This document shows, one piece after another, positions 1-8,848 of a DNA stretch of 52,296 nt (its first letter is position 1; each line of letters starts with the position of its first letter). Position numbers and translations under genes: made by a program. The DNA comes from Ferruginibacter sp. (GTDB lineage: Bacteria; Bacteroidota; Bacteroidia; Chitinophagales; Chitinophagaceae), in the NCBI GenBank assembly GCA_014377385.1, contig JACMPR010000195.1:1-52296 (forward strand), given 5' to 3'. The notes under the pieces are model-generated. The model made no database searches. It was given only the letters and a program-made list of their open reading frames with translations, and was not told the DNA's origin.

Positions 1-1101
1 GGTGTAAGCTATCAAAACTCGCAGCTGGAAAGCCAGCGTATCTACCCTGATAAAGCGATCGTGAATCAATCCTTTTCTAATTTTTTACCTAATGCGATCT
101 GGCGGAAAAAATTTTCCACGAAAAGTAATATCCGGATTTTTTACAGGGCTTCTACCAATTTTCCTTCCGTAAACCAGCTCCAGGATGTTGTGAACTTAAC
201 AAACCCGTTAAGAGTAAGTGTGGGTAACCCCGATCTGAGACAAACTTCTACCCATTTTCTTGGCAGCAGGTTCACCTATACAAACTCAAAGACAAGCCAG
301 AGTTTTTTTGCAAACATTTTTTTTCAAACCACGGCTGATTATATTTCAAATGGCATATGGATAGCAAAAAATGATTCTCTCATACAGCAGGGCAATGTGA
401 TAAATAAAGGTTCGCAGCTAACCAAGCCCGCTAATTTGGATGGTTACAGGAATGTGCGTTCTTTCTTTACATACAGCATGCCGGTGAAAGCACTTAAAAC
501 AACCATCAACCTCAATGCAGGCTTTGGTTATACCAAATTGCCCGGCCTCACAAATTACATTTCTACCATTACTGATAATTATACTTACTATGGTGGAATT
601 GTATTCGCCAGTAATATAAGCGAGTATGTAGATTTTAACATTAATTACAATGCAGCGGTGAACAAAGCGAGTACCAGGGACCAAATAACTTCCAACAACA
701 ATTACATAAACCATACGATTGGTGGAACCTTGAACCTGTTGAATAAAAAAGGCTGGTTTGTACAGAACGATGTATCGGGCCAGGTGTACAATGGACTTTC
801 CGGCGCACTTGATCAAAGCTTTACGTTGTGGAATGCAGCGATCGGAAAAAAATTCCTGAAAAACAAGGTGGGCGAACTTAAACTATCTGTATTCGACCTT
901 CTCAAACAAAATCAAAGTGTTACCCGAACCGTGACAGAGTATTCAATCGTGGATAACCAGAGCCAGGTATTACAACGGTACTATATGTTGACTTTTACTT
1001 ACAATCTTAAAAACTTTGGTGTAGCCAAAAAAACAGGTTATGATGGTAACAGGGACTATTTGATGCCAGGTATGCGGCCTGGCGCCAGTGCCCAATTTTA
1101 A
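1..1101 (+). CDS. Outer-membrane beta-barrel protein, C-terminal part (gene enters from left edge)
   Basis: The frame is already open at base 1 (GVSYQNSQ...), so the GTG at 61 in the ORF track is not the real start and only the last ~366 residues are visible. The sequence is a series of alternating polar/aromatic stretches with frequent N, T, S and Y, as in the barrel part of TonB-receptor-like proteins of Bacteroidota (the OMP_b-brl_3 type, which follows a carboxypeptidase-regulatory domain and plug). The segment with 'FYRASTNFPSVNQLQDV' and 'VGNPDLRQ' is typical of that family. The protein ends in Phe, common for outer-membrane barrels. The plug and any signal peptide lie outside the window, so the substrate cannot be judged. 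The sigma-factor gene begins 32 bases later on the same strand and may be cotranscribed. Confidence 0.85.
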   Translation, partial: GVSYQNSQLESQRIYPDKAIVNQSFSNFLPNAIWRKKFSTKSNIRIFYRASTNFPSVNQLQDVVNLTNPLRVSVGNPDLRQTSTHFLGSRFTYTNSKTSQSFFANIFFQTTADYISNGIWIAKNDSLIQQGNVINKGSQLTKPANLDGYRNVRSFFTYSMPVKALKTTINLNAGFGYTKLPGLTNYISTITDNYTYYGGIVFASNISEYVDFNINYNAAVNKASTRDQITSNNNYINHTIGGTLNLLNKKGWFVQNDVSGQVYNGLSGALDQSFTLWNAAIGKKFLKNKVGELKLSVFDLLKQNQSVTRTVTEYSIVDNQSQVLQRYYMLTFTYNLKNFGVAKKTGYDGNRDYLMPGMRPGASAQF

Positions 1102-1133
1102 TTAATTTTGAACCTCACAATTAATTATTTTGT

Positions 1134-1700
1134 TTGAACCAGGCCGATATTATTTTTAAACTAAAAAACGGAGATACGGCCGCTTTTCAAAAGGTGGTTC
1201 TAGCCTGGCAGGATAAGGTTTACAACACGTCGCTTAGTATTGTACAGCATGCGCAGGATGCCGAGGATATTACGCAGGAGGTTTTTGTAACACTTTATGA
1301 GCGAATCGCAGATTTCAGGGAAGAAGCAACGCTTGCAACCTGGATGTACAGGATTACAGTAAGTAAGTCGCTTGATCACGAGAAAAGAAAAAGAAGATCG
1401 AAATATGGCGGATTGGTAAGACGGATCTTTTTTATAACACAGGAAGATGAGCCTTTAAACTTTGATCATCCGGGAATATTATTGGATAATAAAGAAAAGG
1501 CTGCGGTGCTTTTTAAAGCATTAAAAAAGTTGCCGGAAAAACAGCGCATCGTTTTTACCCTTCATAAAACAGAAGGACTGAGTTACCATGAAATTGCGAG
1601 GGTTATGAATACCAGTTTATATGCCATCGAATCGTTGCAAACCAGGGCAAAAAATAATTTAAAGGAAATTTTAAAAAGTTATTATCAACAACATTTATAA
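1134..1700 (+). CDS. ECF RNA polymerase sigma factor (sigma-70 family)
   Basis: This 188-residue protein has the two-domain layout of extracytoplasmic-function sigma factors. Region 2 lies at about residues 25-92 ('DAEDITQEVFVTLYERI', then 'TWMYRITVSKSLDHEKRKRR'). Region 4, with its helix-turn-helix, lies at about 130-182 ('LPEKQRIVFTLHKTEGLSYH'). It should direct core RNA polymerase to a small regulon. The start is TTG; no ATG lies nearby that would keep region 2 whole. The gene is followed after 19 bases by a small single-pass membrane protein and then by two Spy-like periplasmic proteins, the usual arrangement where the sigma factor is held by a membrane anti-sigma factor and controls its own operon. 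The signal sensed is not evident from sequence. Confidence 0.93.
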   Translation: MNQADIIFKLKNGDTAAFQKVVLAWQDKVYNTSLSIVQHAQDAEDITQEVFVTLYERIADFREEATLATWMYRITVSKSLDHEKRKRRSKYGGLVRRIFFITQEDEPLNFDHPGILLDNKEKAAVLFKALKKLPEKQRIVFTLHKTEGLSYHEIARVMNTSLYAIESLQTRAKNNLKEILKSYYQQHL

Positions 1701-1719
1701 TACAAATAATATCACTAAA

Positions 1720-2055
1720 ATGACTGGTCACAACATTGAAAAGTTAGTTGAGGATACAATTAATAGTCTTGAAGCTGCTACAAGGGCCGAACCAAAACCT
1801 TTTTTGCTCACCCGTGTGACAGCGTCCATAAATAATCAACTAGATGCAGGAAATGCCTGGACGAGAATGGGTGCTTTTATCAGCCGGCCAGGGATTGCTG
1901 CAGCAGGCCTTATGATGATACTGCTTTTAAATACAACCATTTTTTTAATAAGTACGGGCAATTCGGATGAGGCAGTTGTTACCACGCTTAATTTAACAGC
2001 AAGAGATGAATTTGCTACTACGACCATTTATGATATTGAAAACACTGAACCATAA
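1720..2055 (+). CDS. Small single-pass membrane protein, putative anti-sigma factor
   Basis: The 111-residue protein has a charged N-terminal ~50 residues (cytosolic), one hydrophobic segment at about residues 62-80 ('GIAAAGLMMILLLNTTIFLI') and a short outer tail. No zinc-binding HxxxCxxC motif of the classical ZAS anti-sigma domain is visible. The anti-sigma call is inferred from size, topology and position 19 bases after the ECF sigma gene. Its stop overlaps the start of the next gene by one base (TAATG), which suggests translational coupling. The sequence alone would only support 'hypothetical membrane protein'. Confidence 0.7.
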   Translation: MTGHNIEKLVEDTINSLEAATRAEPKPFLLTRVTASINNQLDAGNAWTRMGAFISRPGIAAAGLMMILLLNTTIFLISTGNSDEAVVTTLNLTARDEFATTTIYDIENTEP

Positions 2056-2531
2056 TGAATGAACAACCAAAAAGTAAAGTCCTAATCCTGATCATCGGCA
2101 TTTTATTAATTGCCAATATTATTATGCTTTCATTTTTTATTGTAAACGGGCGTAAAGATAACAGGAAAGATAAGGGCAGGAGAAATTATGTAAGTGACTA
2201 CCTGGTAAAAGAGGTTGGATTTGATGCCGGTCAACTCGCCCGGTATGATTCTCTGAGTAAGGAACACCGGGAGAAGACAAGGTTGGTATTTAATGGACTT
2301 TCCCCTCAACGTAAAACTATTTTAAAAACCCTGGCGGAAGAATCCTTTAGCGATTCGGCCATCATCCGTGCCGCGAGTAACCTGCATGCACAGCAAGCAA
2401 TATTTGATCTGAATATGCTGAAGCATTTAAAGCAGATAAGGAACGTTTGCACCAGGGAACAGCGACAGCGCTTTGACACAGGTTTCTATAAAATAATTGG
2501 AAAGCGCAGAGACGCGCTTAAAGAAAAATAA
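2055..2531 (+). CDS. Membrane-anchored Spy/CpxP-like periplasmic sensor protein
   Basis: The 158-residue protein has an N-terminal membrane anchor at about residues 9-30 ('VLILIIGILLIANIIMLSFF') followed by a highly charged, all-helical periplasmic domain of ~120 residues. Length, helical pattern and place in a sigma operon match the periplasmic heavy-metal-sensor / Spy-CpxP superfamily (compare CnrX in the CnrYXH system). Only scattered His and a single Cys are seen, so metal binding is not supported by an obvious cluster; general envelope-stress or misfolded-protein sensing is equally possible. It is translationally coupled to the putative anti-sigma gene and lies 35 bases before another Spy-like gene. 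Confidence 0.65.
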   Translation: MNEQPKSKVLILIIGILLIANIIMLSFFIVNGRKDNRKDKGRRNYVSDYLVKEVGFDAGQLARYDSLSKEHREKTRLVFNGLSPQRKTILKTLAEESFSDSAIIRAASNLHAQQAIFDLNMLKHLKQIRNVCTREQRQRFDTGFYKIIGKRRDALKEK

Positions 2532-2566
2532 TTCCTATATTTATAATCAATTTAAAAAAAACTAAG

Positions 2567-2974
2567 ATGAAAAAACAATTTTTATTATTTGTTGCTGTTA
2601 CCCTATTCAGCTTCTCTTCTTTAATGGCGCAGGATGCAGCCCGTGCAAGGCAAACTCCCGAAGAAAGAACCAAGGCGACTATGGAAAGAATGGCTCAGTT
2701 TGACCTTACGGGCCCGACAAGAACCAGCGTTGAATCTATTTTTACTGATTTTTTTAAGTCCCAGCAGGCAGCACAACAGGAATTTCGCACTACAGGAGCA
2801 GATCGCACTGTCTTCATGGAAAAACGCAAGCAACTTGCAGGTGAAAGAGATGCTAAATTAAAACAGATCCTTTCAGAAGAACAATATAGTAAATGGATTT
2901 CTGAAATAGAACCCTCTTTGAGGCCACAAAAAGCGCCTTCTGCAGCACCAGTAAAAGCGCCAAAAGCAAATTAA
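2567..2974 (+). CDS. Secreted Spy-like helical protein
   Basis: The 135-residue protein begins with a clear Sec signal peptide (MKKQFLLFVAVTLFSFSSLMAQ, probable cleavage after residue ~21). The mature part is charged and helical, rich in Q, E, K and R ('RQTPEERTKATMERMAQFDL', later 'GERDAKLKQILSEEQYSKW'). Members of this group often carry a repeated 'L...L..EQ..K' pattern like Spy/LTXXQ proteins, with a Pro/Ala-rich tail as seen here. It is the last gene of the sigma module and is followed by a strong terminator. A periplasmic chaperone or stress-responsive role is inferred from family resemblance and context only. Confidence 0.75.
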   Translation: MKKQFLLFVAVTLFSFSSLMAQDAARARQTPEERTKATMERMAQFDLTGPTRTSVESIFTDFFKSQQAAQQEFRTTGADRTVFMEKRKQLAGERDAKLKQILSEEQYSKWISEIEPSLRPQKAPSAAPVKAPKAN

Positions 2975-2994
2975 CATAAAAAACGCTTTCCTTC

Positions 2995-3024
2995 AAAGCT
3001 CCTGCACAGTGCAGGAGCTTTTTT
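2995..3024 (+). terminator. Rho-independent terminator of the sigma/Spy module
   Basis: A 12-bp perfect stem (AAAGCTCCTGCA / TGCAGGAGCTTT) with a 3-base loop runs directly into a T tract. It lies 21 bases after the stop of the last Spy-like gene and before the VOC gene on the same strand, so it closes the sigma operon. Confidence 0.88.
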
Positions 3025-3121
3025 AATATGGAATAGCAATTCTTAGTTTTAATTGTAACTGTTTGATTGAAAAAGATTTCAGAGCTTTAAAATACTCCAC
3101 AAAATTTAAAATAACTGCATA

Positions 3122-3508
3122 ATGAATAATGCCATTAGCTGGTTCGAGATACCTGCACTAAATTTAGAGAGAGCTCAAAAATTTTACGAAACCATCTTTA
3201 ACATCAGTCTGATATCTATGGATCTGCCAAACATCAAAATGCGCATGTTCCCGATAGACGATATGATAACAGGAGTTGGTGGCGCAATTGTAGACAGTGC
3301 TGGTTTCCATAAACCTTCTGCAACAGATGGCCCGTTGATTTACCTGAATGCAAATCCCGATGTACAAGCGGTACTTGATAAAGTAAAAGACGCCGGGGGT
3401 ATCGTATTGGTTCCTAAAACGGAGATTTCTCCCGATTACGGGTACATGGCAGTACTTATCGACAGCGAAGGAAACAGGATCGCATTGCATTCGGTGCCGA
3501 ATCAATAA
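3122..3508 (+). CDS. VOC (glyoxalase/bleomycin-resistance-like) family protein
   Basis: The 128-residue length and layout fit a single-chain vicinal-oxygen-chelate protein made of two beta-alpha-beta-beta-beta units. The first unit starts 'ISWFEIPALNLERAQKFYET', the common VOC opening, and the second includes 'LIYLNANPDVQAVLDKVKDA' and ends 'VLIDSEGNRIALHS', with the usual late acidic/His region. Substrate cannot be deduced, since VOC proteins include lyases, dioxygenases and binding proteins. The gene stands alone between the upstream terminator and the convergent typA gene. The ATG start is well placed for the first beta strand. Confidence 0.88.
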   Translation: MNNAISWFEIPALNLERAQKFYETIFNISLISMDLPNIKMRMFPIDDMITGVGGAIVDSAGFHKPSATDGPLIYLNANPDVQAVLDKVKDAGGIVLVPKTEISPDYGYMAVLIDSEGNRIALHSVPNQ

Positions 3509-3638
3509 ATAAGAAGGTACATCTTACACGTATACCTCATGCCAGCATACTGGCGGGCTGCATCTTCAGAAACAAATATGAACTTTCTAATCCGGACAAT
3601 TGATTCTTAAAAAGGAAAAACAAAGGCTGGTAGGTAAC

Positions 3639-3666
3639 AAAAAAAATCCCGCATAAAAGCGGGATT
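3639..3666 (-). terminator. Terminator downstream of typA
   Basis: The 8-bp stem AATCCCGC / GCGGGATT with a 6-base loop is followed, reading on the minus strand, by a run of T (plus-strand A tract 3639-3646). It lies about 20 bases after the typA stop. Confidence 0.82.
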
Positions 3667-3685
3667 AAAATATGATTGAAATTAA

Positions 3686-5497
3686 TTAAGCTTCCTGTGT
3701 TGACATGGATTTACTAACTCTTTTCCTGTCATCTTCATTAAGAATTGTCTTACGAAGGCGTATACTCTTTGGCGTTACTTCAATACACTCATCACCCTGG
3801 ATGTATTCCATACATTCTTCCAGGCTCATCTGGATCTTTGGAGCCGCTTTGGAAGCGTCATCAGATCCACTGGCACGGTGATTCGTTAATTTTTTTGGCT
3901 CCGTTGCATTTACAACAAGATCCCCTGGCTTAATGTGCTCGGCAATAATCTGTCCTGCATAAACATCTTCTCCCGGATCTACAAAGAATCTTCCTCTTTC
4001 CTGTAACTTATCAATTGAGTAACCGGTTGTTCTTTCTGTGGTTTTCGACATCAGCACGCCATTGCTTCTACCAGGAATATTTCCTTTCCAGCCTTTGTAT
4101 TCGCTGAAACGGTGAGCCATTACTGCTTCACCGGCCGTGTTGGTAAGCATATTGCTTCTTAGCCCGATCAGCCCTCTAGAGGGTATCTCAAATTCCAGGT
4201 GCTGCATTTCACCTTTACTTTCCATGATGTGCATTTCACCTTTCTTCTGTGTAACAAGGTCAATTACTTTACCACTGTATTCAGCCGGAACATCCACTAC
4301 CAATATCTCGTACGGCTCACTCTTAACGCCGTCAATTTGTTTTACAATTACCTGCGGCTGGCCAACGGTAAGCTCGAATCCTTCGCGGCGCATGGTTTCA
4401 ATTAAGATACCAAGGTGGAGGATACCACGTCCAAAAACCAGGAAACTATCGGCACTATCGCTGTCCTCTACACGCAGCGCAAGATTCTTTTCTGTTTCTT
4501 TCATCAGCCTGTCACGCAAATGGCGACTGGTTACAAATTTCCCTTCTTTACCGAAAAAAGGAGAGTTATTGATGCCGAACAACATGCTCATGGTTGGTTC
4601 ATCAACACTAATCACCGGCAATGCTTCCGGGTTATCAATATCTGCAATTGTATCACCGATATTAAAAGTTTCCAAACCTACGATCGCACAAATATCACCT
4701 GTAAAAACTTCCGTAACTTTTTTCTTACCCATACCTTCAAATACGTACAGCTCTTTGATCTTCATTTTTTTGTTGCTGCCATCTGCCTGCAAAAGGGCAA
4801 TCTGCTGGTTTTCCCTGATACTTCCGCGTGCAACTTTACCAACGGCAATCCTTCCAAGAAAGGAAGAGTAATCAAGTGAAGTGATTTGCATTTGCGAATG
4901 CCCTTCATTCACTTTAGGCTCTGGTACAAATTCCAGGATCGCATCCAGTAAAGGAAAAATATTGTCGGTTTCTGTCAGAGAGGTATTCATCCAGCCATTC
5001 TTGCTACTACCATAGATGGTGGGGAAATTCAATTGTTCTTCTGTTGCATCAAGATTGAAGAATAATTCGAAAACAGCATCATGCACTTCATCGGGACGGC
5101 AATTGGGTTTATCAACTTTATTAATAACCACAATCGGCCTGAGGCCAAGTGCCAATGCTTTTTGAAGCACGAAACGCGTCTGCGGCATGGGGCCTTCAAA
5201 TGCATCTACCAGGAGTAAAACGCCATCGGCCATTTTCAATACCCTCTCAACCTCTCCGCCAAAGTCACTATGGCCCGGAGTATCAATTACGTTGATCTTT
5301 ACGTCTTTATAATTTACAGAAATGTTCTTACTAAAAATTGTAATCCCACGTTCCCTCTCAAGGTCATTGCTGTCCATGATCAGTTCACCGGTTTCCTGGT
5401 TATCCCTAAACACCTGCGTAGCATGTAAGATTTTATCTACCAGGGTTGTTTTGCCGTGATCAACGTGAGCGATGATGGCGATGTTGCGAATATTCAT
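3686..5497 (-). CDS. typA: Ribosome-associated translational GTPase TypA/BipA
   Basis: A 603-residue GTPase of the elongation-factor superfamily that binds the 70S ribosome and helps ribosome assembly and stress adaptation. Visible motifs: G1 'AHVDHGKTT' (about residues 10-18 of the corrected protein), switch I region '[12 protein letters not shown]', G3 '[12 protein letters not shown]' and G4 'NKVD'. Domain II, the EF-G-like domains III and V ('[20 protein letters not shown]') and the TypA-specific C-terminal domain follow in order. I place the start at ATG 5497 ([16 protein letters not shown]) instead of the track's 5644: the 49 extra residues have no counterpart in TypA and look non-coding, and ~600 residues is the family's normal length. 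It is divergent from uvrB. Confidence 0.96.
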   Translation of the reverse strand: MNIRNIAIIAHVDHGKTTLVDKILHATQVFRDNQETGELIMDSNDLERERGITIFSKNISVNYKDVKINVIDTPGHSDFGGEVERVLKMADGVLLLVDAFEGPMPQTRFVLQKALALGLRPIVVINKVDKPNCRPDEVHDAVFELFFNLDATEEQLNFPTIYGSSKNGWMNTSLTETDNIFPLLDAILEFVPEPKVNEGHSQMQITSLDYSSFLGRIAVGKVARGSIRENQQIALLQADGSNKKMKIKELYVFEGMGKKKVTEVFTGDICAIVGLETFNIGDTIADIDNPEALPVISVDEPTMSMLFGINNSPFFGKEGKFVTSRHLRDRLMKETEKNLALRVEDSDSADSFLVFGRGILHLGILIETMRREGFELTVGQPQVIVKQIDGVKSEPYEILVVDVPAEYSGKVIDLVTQKKGEMHIMESKGEMQHLEFEIPSRGLIGLRSNMLTNTAGEAVMAHRFSEYKGWKGNIPGRSNGVLMSKTTERTTGYSIDKLQERGRFFVDPGEDVYAGQIIAEHIKPGDLVVNATEPKKLTNHRASGSDDASKAAPKIQMSLEECMEYIQGDECIEVTPKSIRLRKTILNEDDRKRVSKSMSTQEA

Positions 5498-5805
5498 TGG
5501 TGTTGAGCTTTTAGCGATAAACCGCTGGCAATAAGCTATATGCAAGGTGCAAATAGCTGGGGGCGCACGGTAAAAGGCTGTTTTTTGAGGCGCAAAGGTA
5601 ATCAATTTCAGCCGGATAACAAGTCGTTTTTGTAATATTATCAATTAGTTATTATAATCATCAGTCTGTAGCATCTGACTAATAAGACAGTTGTTTCTCT
5701 AAAATACTTTAGGATTGCATAAAGAATTTTAGAACGGGCTCAAACAGCTCAACTCAATTTTAAACTCTGAACTAATGTGTAACTTTATGTTCTATTTTAT
5801 TTCTC
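5498..5805. other. Divergent intergenic region between typA and uvrB
   Basis: This ~308-base AT-rich gap must hold the promoters of both typA (minus) and uvrB (plus). The part next to typA is open in the typA frame but does not resemble TypA. I see no convincing full match to the TTTG-N19-21-TAnnTTTG consensus, no RNA gene and no small ORF worth calling. Confidence 0.5.
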
Positions 5806-7845
5806 ATGGCATTTAAACTTCATTCTGCATATTCACCAGCAGGCGACCAGCCCGGGGCGATCCGGCAACTTACAGAAGGGCTTGAAAACGGTGAAGCATA
5901 CCAGACATTACTCGGTGTAACCGGAAGCGGTAAGACGTTTACTATGGCAAATGTGATACAAAATGTACAGAGGCCAACACTGGTGCTCACTCATAACAAA
6001 ACGCTGGTGGCGCAATTATATGGAGAATTCAAGCAGTTTTTTCCTGATAATGCCGTGGGTTATTTTGTTTCTTACTACGATTATTATCAGCCCGAGGCAT
6101 ATATGCCGGTAAGCAATACTTACATTGAGAAAGATCTTAGCATCAATGAAGAACTCGACAAATTAAGGCTGCAGGCAACGGCGCAATTGCTGAGTGGAAG
6201 AAGGGATATTATTGTTGTTGCAAGCGTAAGCTGCATTTACGGTATGGGCAATCCAACTGAGTATGAAAATGGGATCATCCGGATAAAAAAAGACCAGGTG
6301 ATCTCCCGCCAGGGATTTTTGCATGCATTGATAAATTCATTGTACCATCGTAGCCAGGGCGATTTTACCAGGGGTACTTTCAGGGTTAAAGGAGATACTG
6401 TTGACATCAATTTACCTTATGTTGATTTTGGTTACCGCATCAGTTTTTTTGGCGACCAGATTGAAACAATAGAGACACTTGAATTAAGCACGGGCAAGAG
6501 GATCAGCGCTGTGGAGAACGCGGCTATCTTTCCCGCCAATCTCTACCTGGCACCCAAAGATATGCTGGTGCAGGTTGTGCACGAAATACAGGATGAATGT
6601 GCAGCCCAGGTAGAGTATTTTAAAAACAGCGGGAAATACATCGAAGCGCAACGCATCAGTGAACGCGTGAATTATGACCTGGAAATGATACGCGAACTCG
6701 GATATTGCAATGGTATAGAAAACTATTCCCGCTTTTTTGACCGCCGTCGCCCCGGTGACCGGCCCTTTTGCCTGCTGGATTATTTTCCAAAAGATTATCT
6801 AACCATCATTGATGAAAGCCACCAGACGATCCCACAGGTAAGCGGCATGTATGGCGGCGACAGGAGCAGGAAACTGGTACTCGTAGTTTATGGTTTTCGC
6901 CTGCCATCGGCAATGGATAACCGCCCGCATAATTTTCATGAGTTTGAAAAACTCAGCAATCAGACCGTGTATGTATCTGCTACCCCAGGTGAGTATGAAT
7001 TGGATAAATGCGGTGGCGTAGTAGTAGAGCAGGTGGTAAGGCCAACGGGCCTGCTTGATCCGCCAATAGAAATCAGGCCATCTATTAACCAAATCGACGA
7101 TTTGCTGGAAGAGATTGATAAGCGCATAACAAAGGGAGACAGGGTGCTGGTAACTACCTTGACCAAACGAATGGCCGAAGAAATGAACAAATATTTTGGC
7201 CGCATCAATATCAAATCAAAATACATACACAGTGAAGTAGTCACATTAGAAAGAGTAGAGATATTGAGAGAGCTAAGACTTGGGGTCATAGATGTGCTCG
7301 TTGGAGTAAACTTGCTGAGAGAAGGGCTTGACCTTCCAGAAGTTTCGTTGGTAGCCATCATGGACGCAGATAAAGAAGGCTTTCTGCGAAATGAACGCAG
7401 CCTAACACAAACTGCAGGCAGAGCTGCCCGTAATGTTGACGGACTGGTTATTTTTTATGCAGATAAGATGACAGCCAGCATGCAAAAAACCATTGATGAA
7501 ACACAGCGAAGAAGAGAAAAGCAAATTGCATTTAATACCAGCTATGGCATTACCCCTACCACTATTATAAAAACGAAGGAACAGGTTTTTGCCCAGGGAT
7601 CCGTGTTGGATGTAAAAGGTTACGACCCTTCCAACCCTTATTCAATTGGCCCCGATGAAGACCTTGTGCAGGTTGCTGCCGAAGACCAGGAAGTGTACAA
7701 AACCATTCCTCAAATGGAAAAAGGCATAGCAAAAACTAAAAAGGAAATGGAAAAAGCAGCCCGTGACCTCGACTTTATGGAAGCCGCCAGGTTGAGAGAT
7801 CAAATGTTTAAGTTGCAAAAAGAACTTGAAGGAATGAAGGGTTGA
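5806..7845 (+). CDS. uvrB: Excinuclease ABC subunit B, UvrB
   Basis: The 679-residue helicase-like damage-verification subunit of nucleotide excision repair. Visible: Walker A 'GVTGSGKTFT' near residue 40; the 'SYYDYYQPEAYMP' stretch leading into the beta-hairpin that probes DNA; motif II 'DESHQTIPQVSGMYGGDRSR'; 'YVSATPGEYEL'; the C-terminal helicase motifs ('GVNLLREGLDLPEVSLVAIM', 'QTAGRAARNVDG'); and a C-terminal UVR domain that contacts UvrA/UvrC ('MEKAARDLDFMEAARLRDQM'). In the usually conserved 'LVEYGFRLPSA' block the Glu is replaced by Val ('LVVYGFRLPSA'). Full length and otherwise canonical; it should work with UvrA and UvrC encoded elsewhere. Confidence 0.97.
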   Translation: MAFKLHSAYSPAGDQPGAIRQLTEGLENGEAYQTLLGVTGSGKTFTMANVIQNVQRPTLVLTHNKTLVAQLYGEFKQFFPDNAVGYFVSYYDYYQPEAYMPVSNTYIEKDLSINEELDKLRLQATAQLLSGRRDIIVVASVSCIYGMGNPTEYENGIIRIKKDQVISRQGFLHALINSLYHRSQGDFTRGTFRVKGDTVDINLPYVDFGYRISFFGDQIETIETLELSTGKRISAVENAAIFPANLYLAPKDMLVQVVHEIQDECAAQVEYFKNSGKYIEAQRISERVNYDLEMIRELGYCNGIENYSRFFDRRRPGDRPFCLLDYFPKDYLTIIDESHQTIPQVSGMYGGDRSRKLVLVVYGFRLPSAMDNRPHNFHEFEKLSNQTVYVSATPGEYELDKCGGVVVEQVVRPTGLLDPPIEIRPSINQIDDLLEEIDKRITKGDRVLVTTLTKRMAEEMNKYFGRINIKSKYIHSEVVTLERVEILRELRLGVIDVLVGVNLLREGLDLPEVSLVAIMDADKEGFLRNERSLTQTAGRAARNVDGLVIFYADKMTASMQKTIDETQRRREKQIAFNTSYGITPTTIIKTKEQVFAQGSVLDVKGYDPSNPYSIGPDEDLVQVAAEDQEVYKTIPQMEKGIAKTKKEMEKAARDLDFMEAARLRDQMFKLQKELEGMKG

Positions 7846-8059
7846 GGTAGCATCATGGCAATCTGGAATCAACCCTTGCCCCGCCGTAAAATCAGGTTTT
7901 AGTTTACCAATAAATAATAAACTTTTTGCTATCGCCGGAAGTAAAGTGTCGGGGAACAGCCTTTTTAGGTTTCGTTGTTTTGCTGATTTCAATAAGAATG
8001 GCAAGGACGATATTTTTATGATTTTGGCAATAGTCAGGCATGTTATTTATAAAGGATAA
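7841..8059 (+). other. Short open stretch with a calcium-binding-like motif, possible gene remnant
   Basis: The gap between uvrB and the ParA gene has an open frame of about 72 codons without a proper start that ends at TAA 8057-8059. Near its end it reads 'FADFNKNGKDDIFMI', matching the D-x-N-x-N-G-x-x-D calcium-loop pattern of FG-GAP/VCBS repeats. The rest has no recognisable similarity. It may be the eroded tail of an FG-GAP repeat protein, or chance. The overlapping minus-strand ORF of the track (7642-8004) is a shadow of uvrB. Confidence 0.25.
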
Positions 8060-8101
8060 TGCAAATATTTACTATCTTACTGCTTATCATTTTAAAATTG
8101 C

Positions 8102-8848
8102 ATGTGTATGATCGTTATTGCCTTATACAATCTTAAGGGAGGCGTTGGCAAAACAGCCAGTTGTGTGAATTTTGCATACCTGGCCGCCGCAGACGGGTAT
8201 AAAACACTTTTATGGGACATTGATCCACAAGGATCTTCCTCCTTTTATTACAAGGCGAAACCTAAAACACATCCCGGGATAAAAAAATTGATAACAAAGG
8301 AAGGTGGCCTCGAAAATGCAGTGCTGTCCACAGATTTTGAATTATTGGATGTAATTCCTGCCGACAACTCCTCCAAAAGTTTTGACGTGATGCTGGAAGA
8401 AATGAAAAATTCCAAAAACAGGTTAAAGCATGTTTTAAAGCCGCTGGGGGAAGAATACGATTTTGTTTTTATTGATTGTCCTCCGGGTTTTAGCGCATTA
8501 AGTGAAAATATTTTCAACGCTGCTGATATTGTGTTGATGCCTGTCATTCCTACTACTTTATCGATCCGGACTTACTACATGGTTAAAGATTATTTTAAAG
8601 AAAAAGAGCTCGATATTAAAAAAATGATGTGTTTTTTCAGCATGACTGATCTTAGGAAAAATATGCACAATGAGATCATGGATGAATTATACAAAGACAA
8701 GCGTTTCTTCCAGAATTATATTCCCTATTTAAGTGATGTGGAAAAAATGGGCATACACAAAGCACCCATCATGGAATTTGCCAACAGCAGTTATGCCGCA
8801 AGAAGTTACCGGGAATTGTGGACAGAAATTAAAGAAGGCGTTTTATAA
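8102..8848 (+). CDS. ParA/MinD-family ATPase without a ParB partner
   Basis: The 248-residue P-loop ATPase has the deviant Walker A motif KGGVGKT at residues 12-18, the A' motif 'LLWDIDPQGS' near 38-47 and Walker B 'FVFIDCPPG' near 122-130, followed by 'VLMPVIPTTLSIRTYYMV'. These mark ParA-type proteins that form ATP-dependent dimers on DNA and position cargo. No parB, parS-like array or replication gene is next to it, so chromosome partition is not supported; orphan ParAs position other cargoes or act as regulators. Start may be ATG 8102 or ATG 8108 (MIVIALYNLKGG). Flanked by a degenerate-looking gap and by a convergent lipoprotein gene. Confidence 0.9.
   Translation: MCMIVIALYNLKGGVGKTASCVNFAYLAAADGYKTLLWDIDPQGSSSFYYKAKPKTHPGIKKLITKEGGLENAVLSTDFELLDVIPADNSSKSFDVMLEEMKNSKNRLKHVLKPLGEEYDFVFIDCPPGFSALSENIFNAADIVLMPVIPTTLSIRTYYMVKDYFKEKELDIKKMMCFFSMTDLRKNMHNEIMDELYKDKRFFQNYIPYLSDVEKMGIHKAPIMEFANSSYAARSYRELWTEIKEGVL

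Noticed and set aside
2634-2861. Plus-strand 75-residue ORF inside the secreted Spy-like gene
   Set aside because: Alternative frame of a gene with a clear signal peptide and terminator.
4137-4871. Plus-strand 244-residue ORF opposite typA
   Set aside because: Antisense shadow of a gene whose GTPase motifs are beyond doubt; Ser/Leu-rich translation with no domain.
7642-8004. Minus-strand 120-residue ORF overlapping the uvrB end
   Set aside because: Mostly antisense to the UVR domain of uvrB; no signal or motif.
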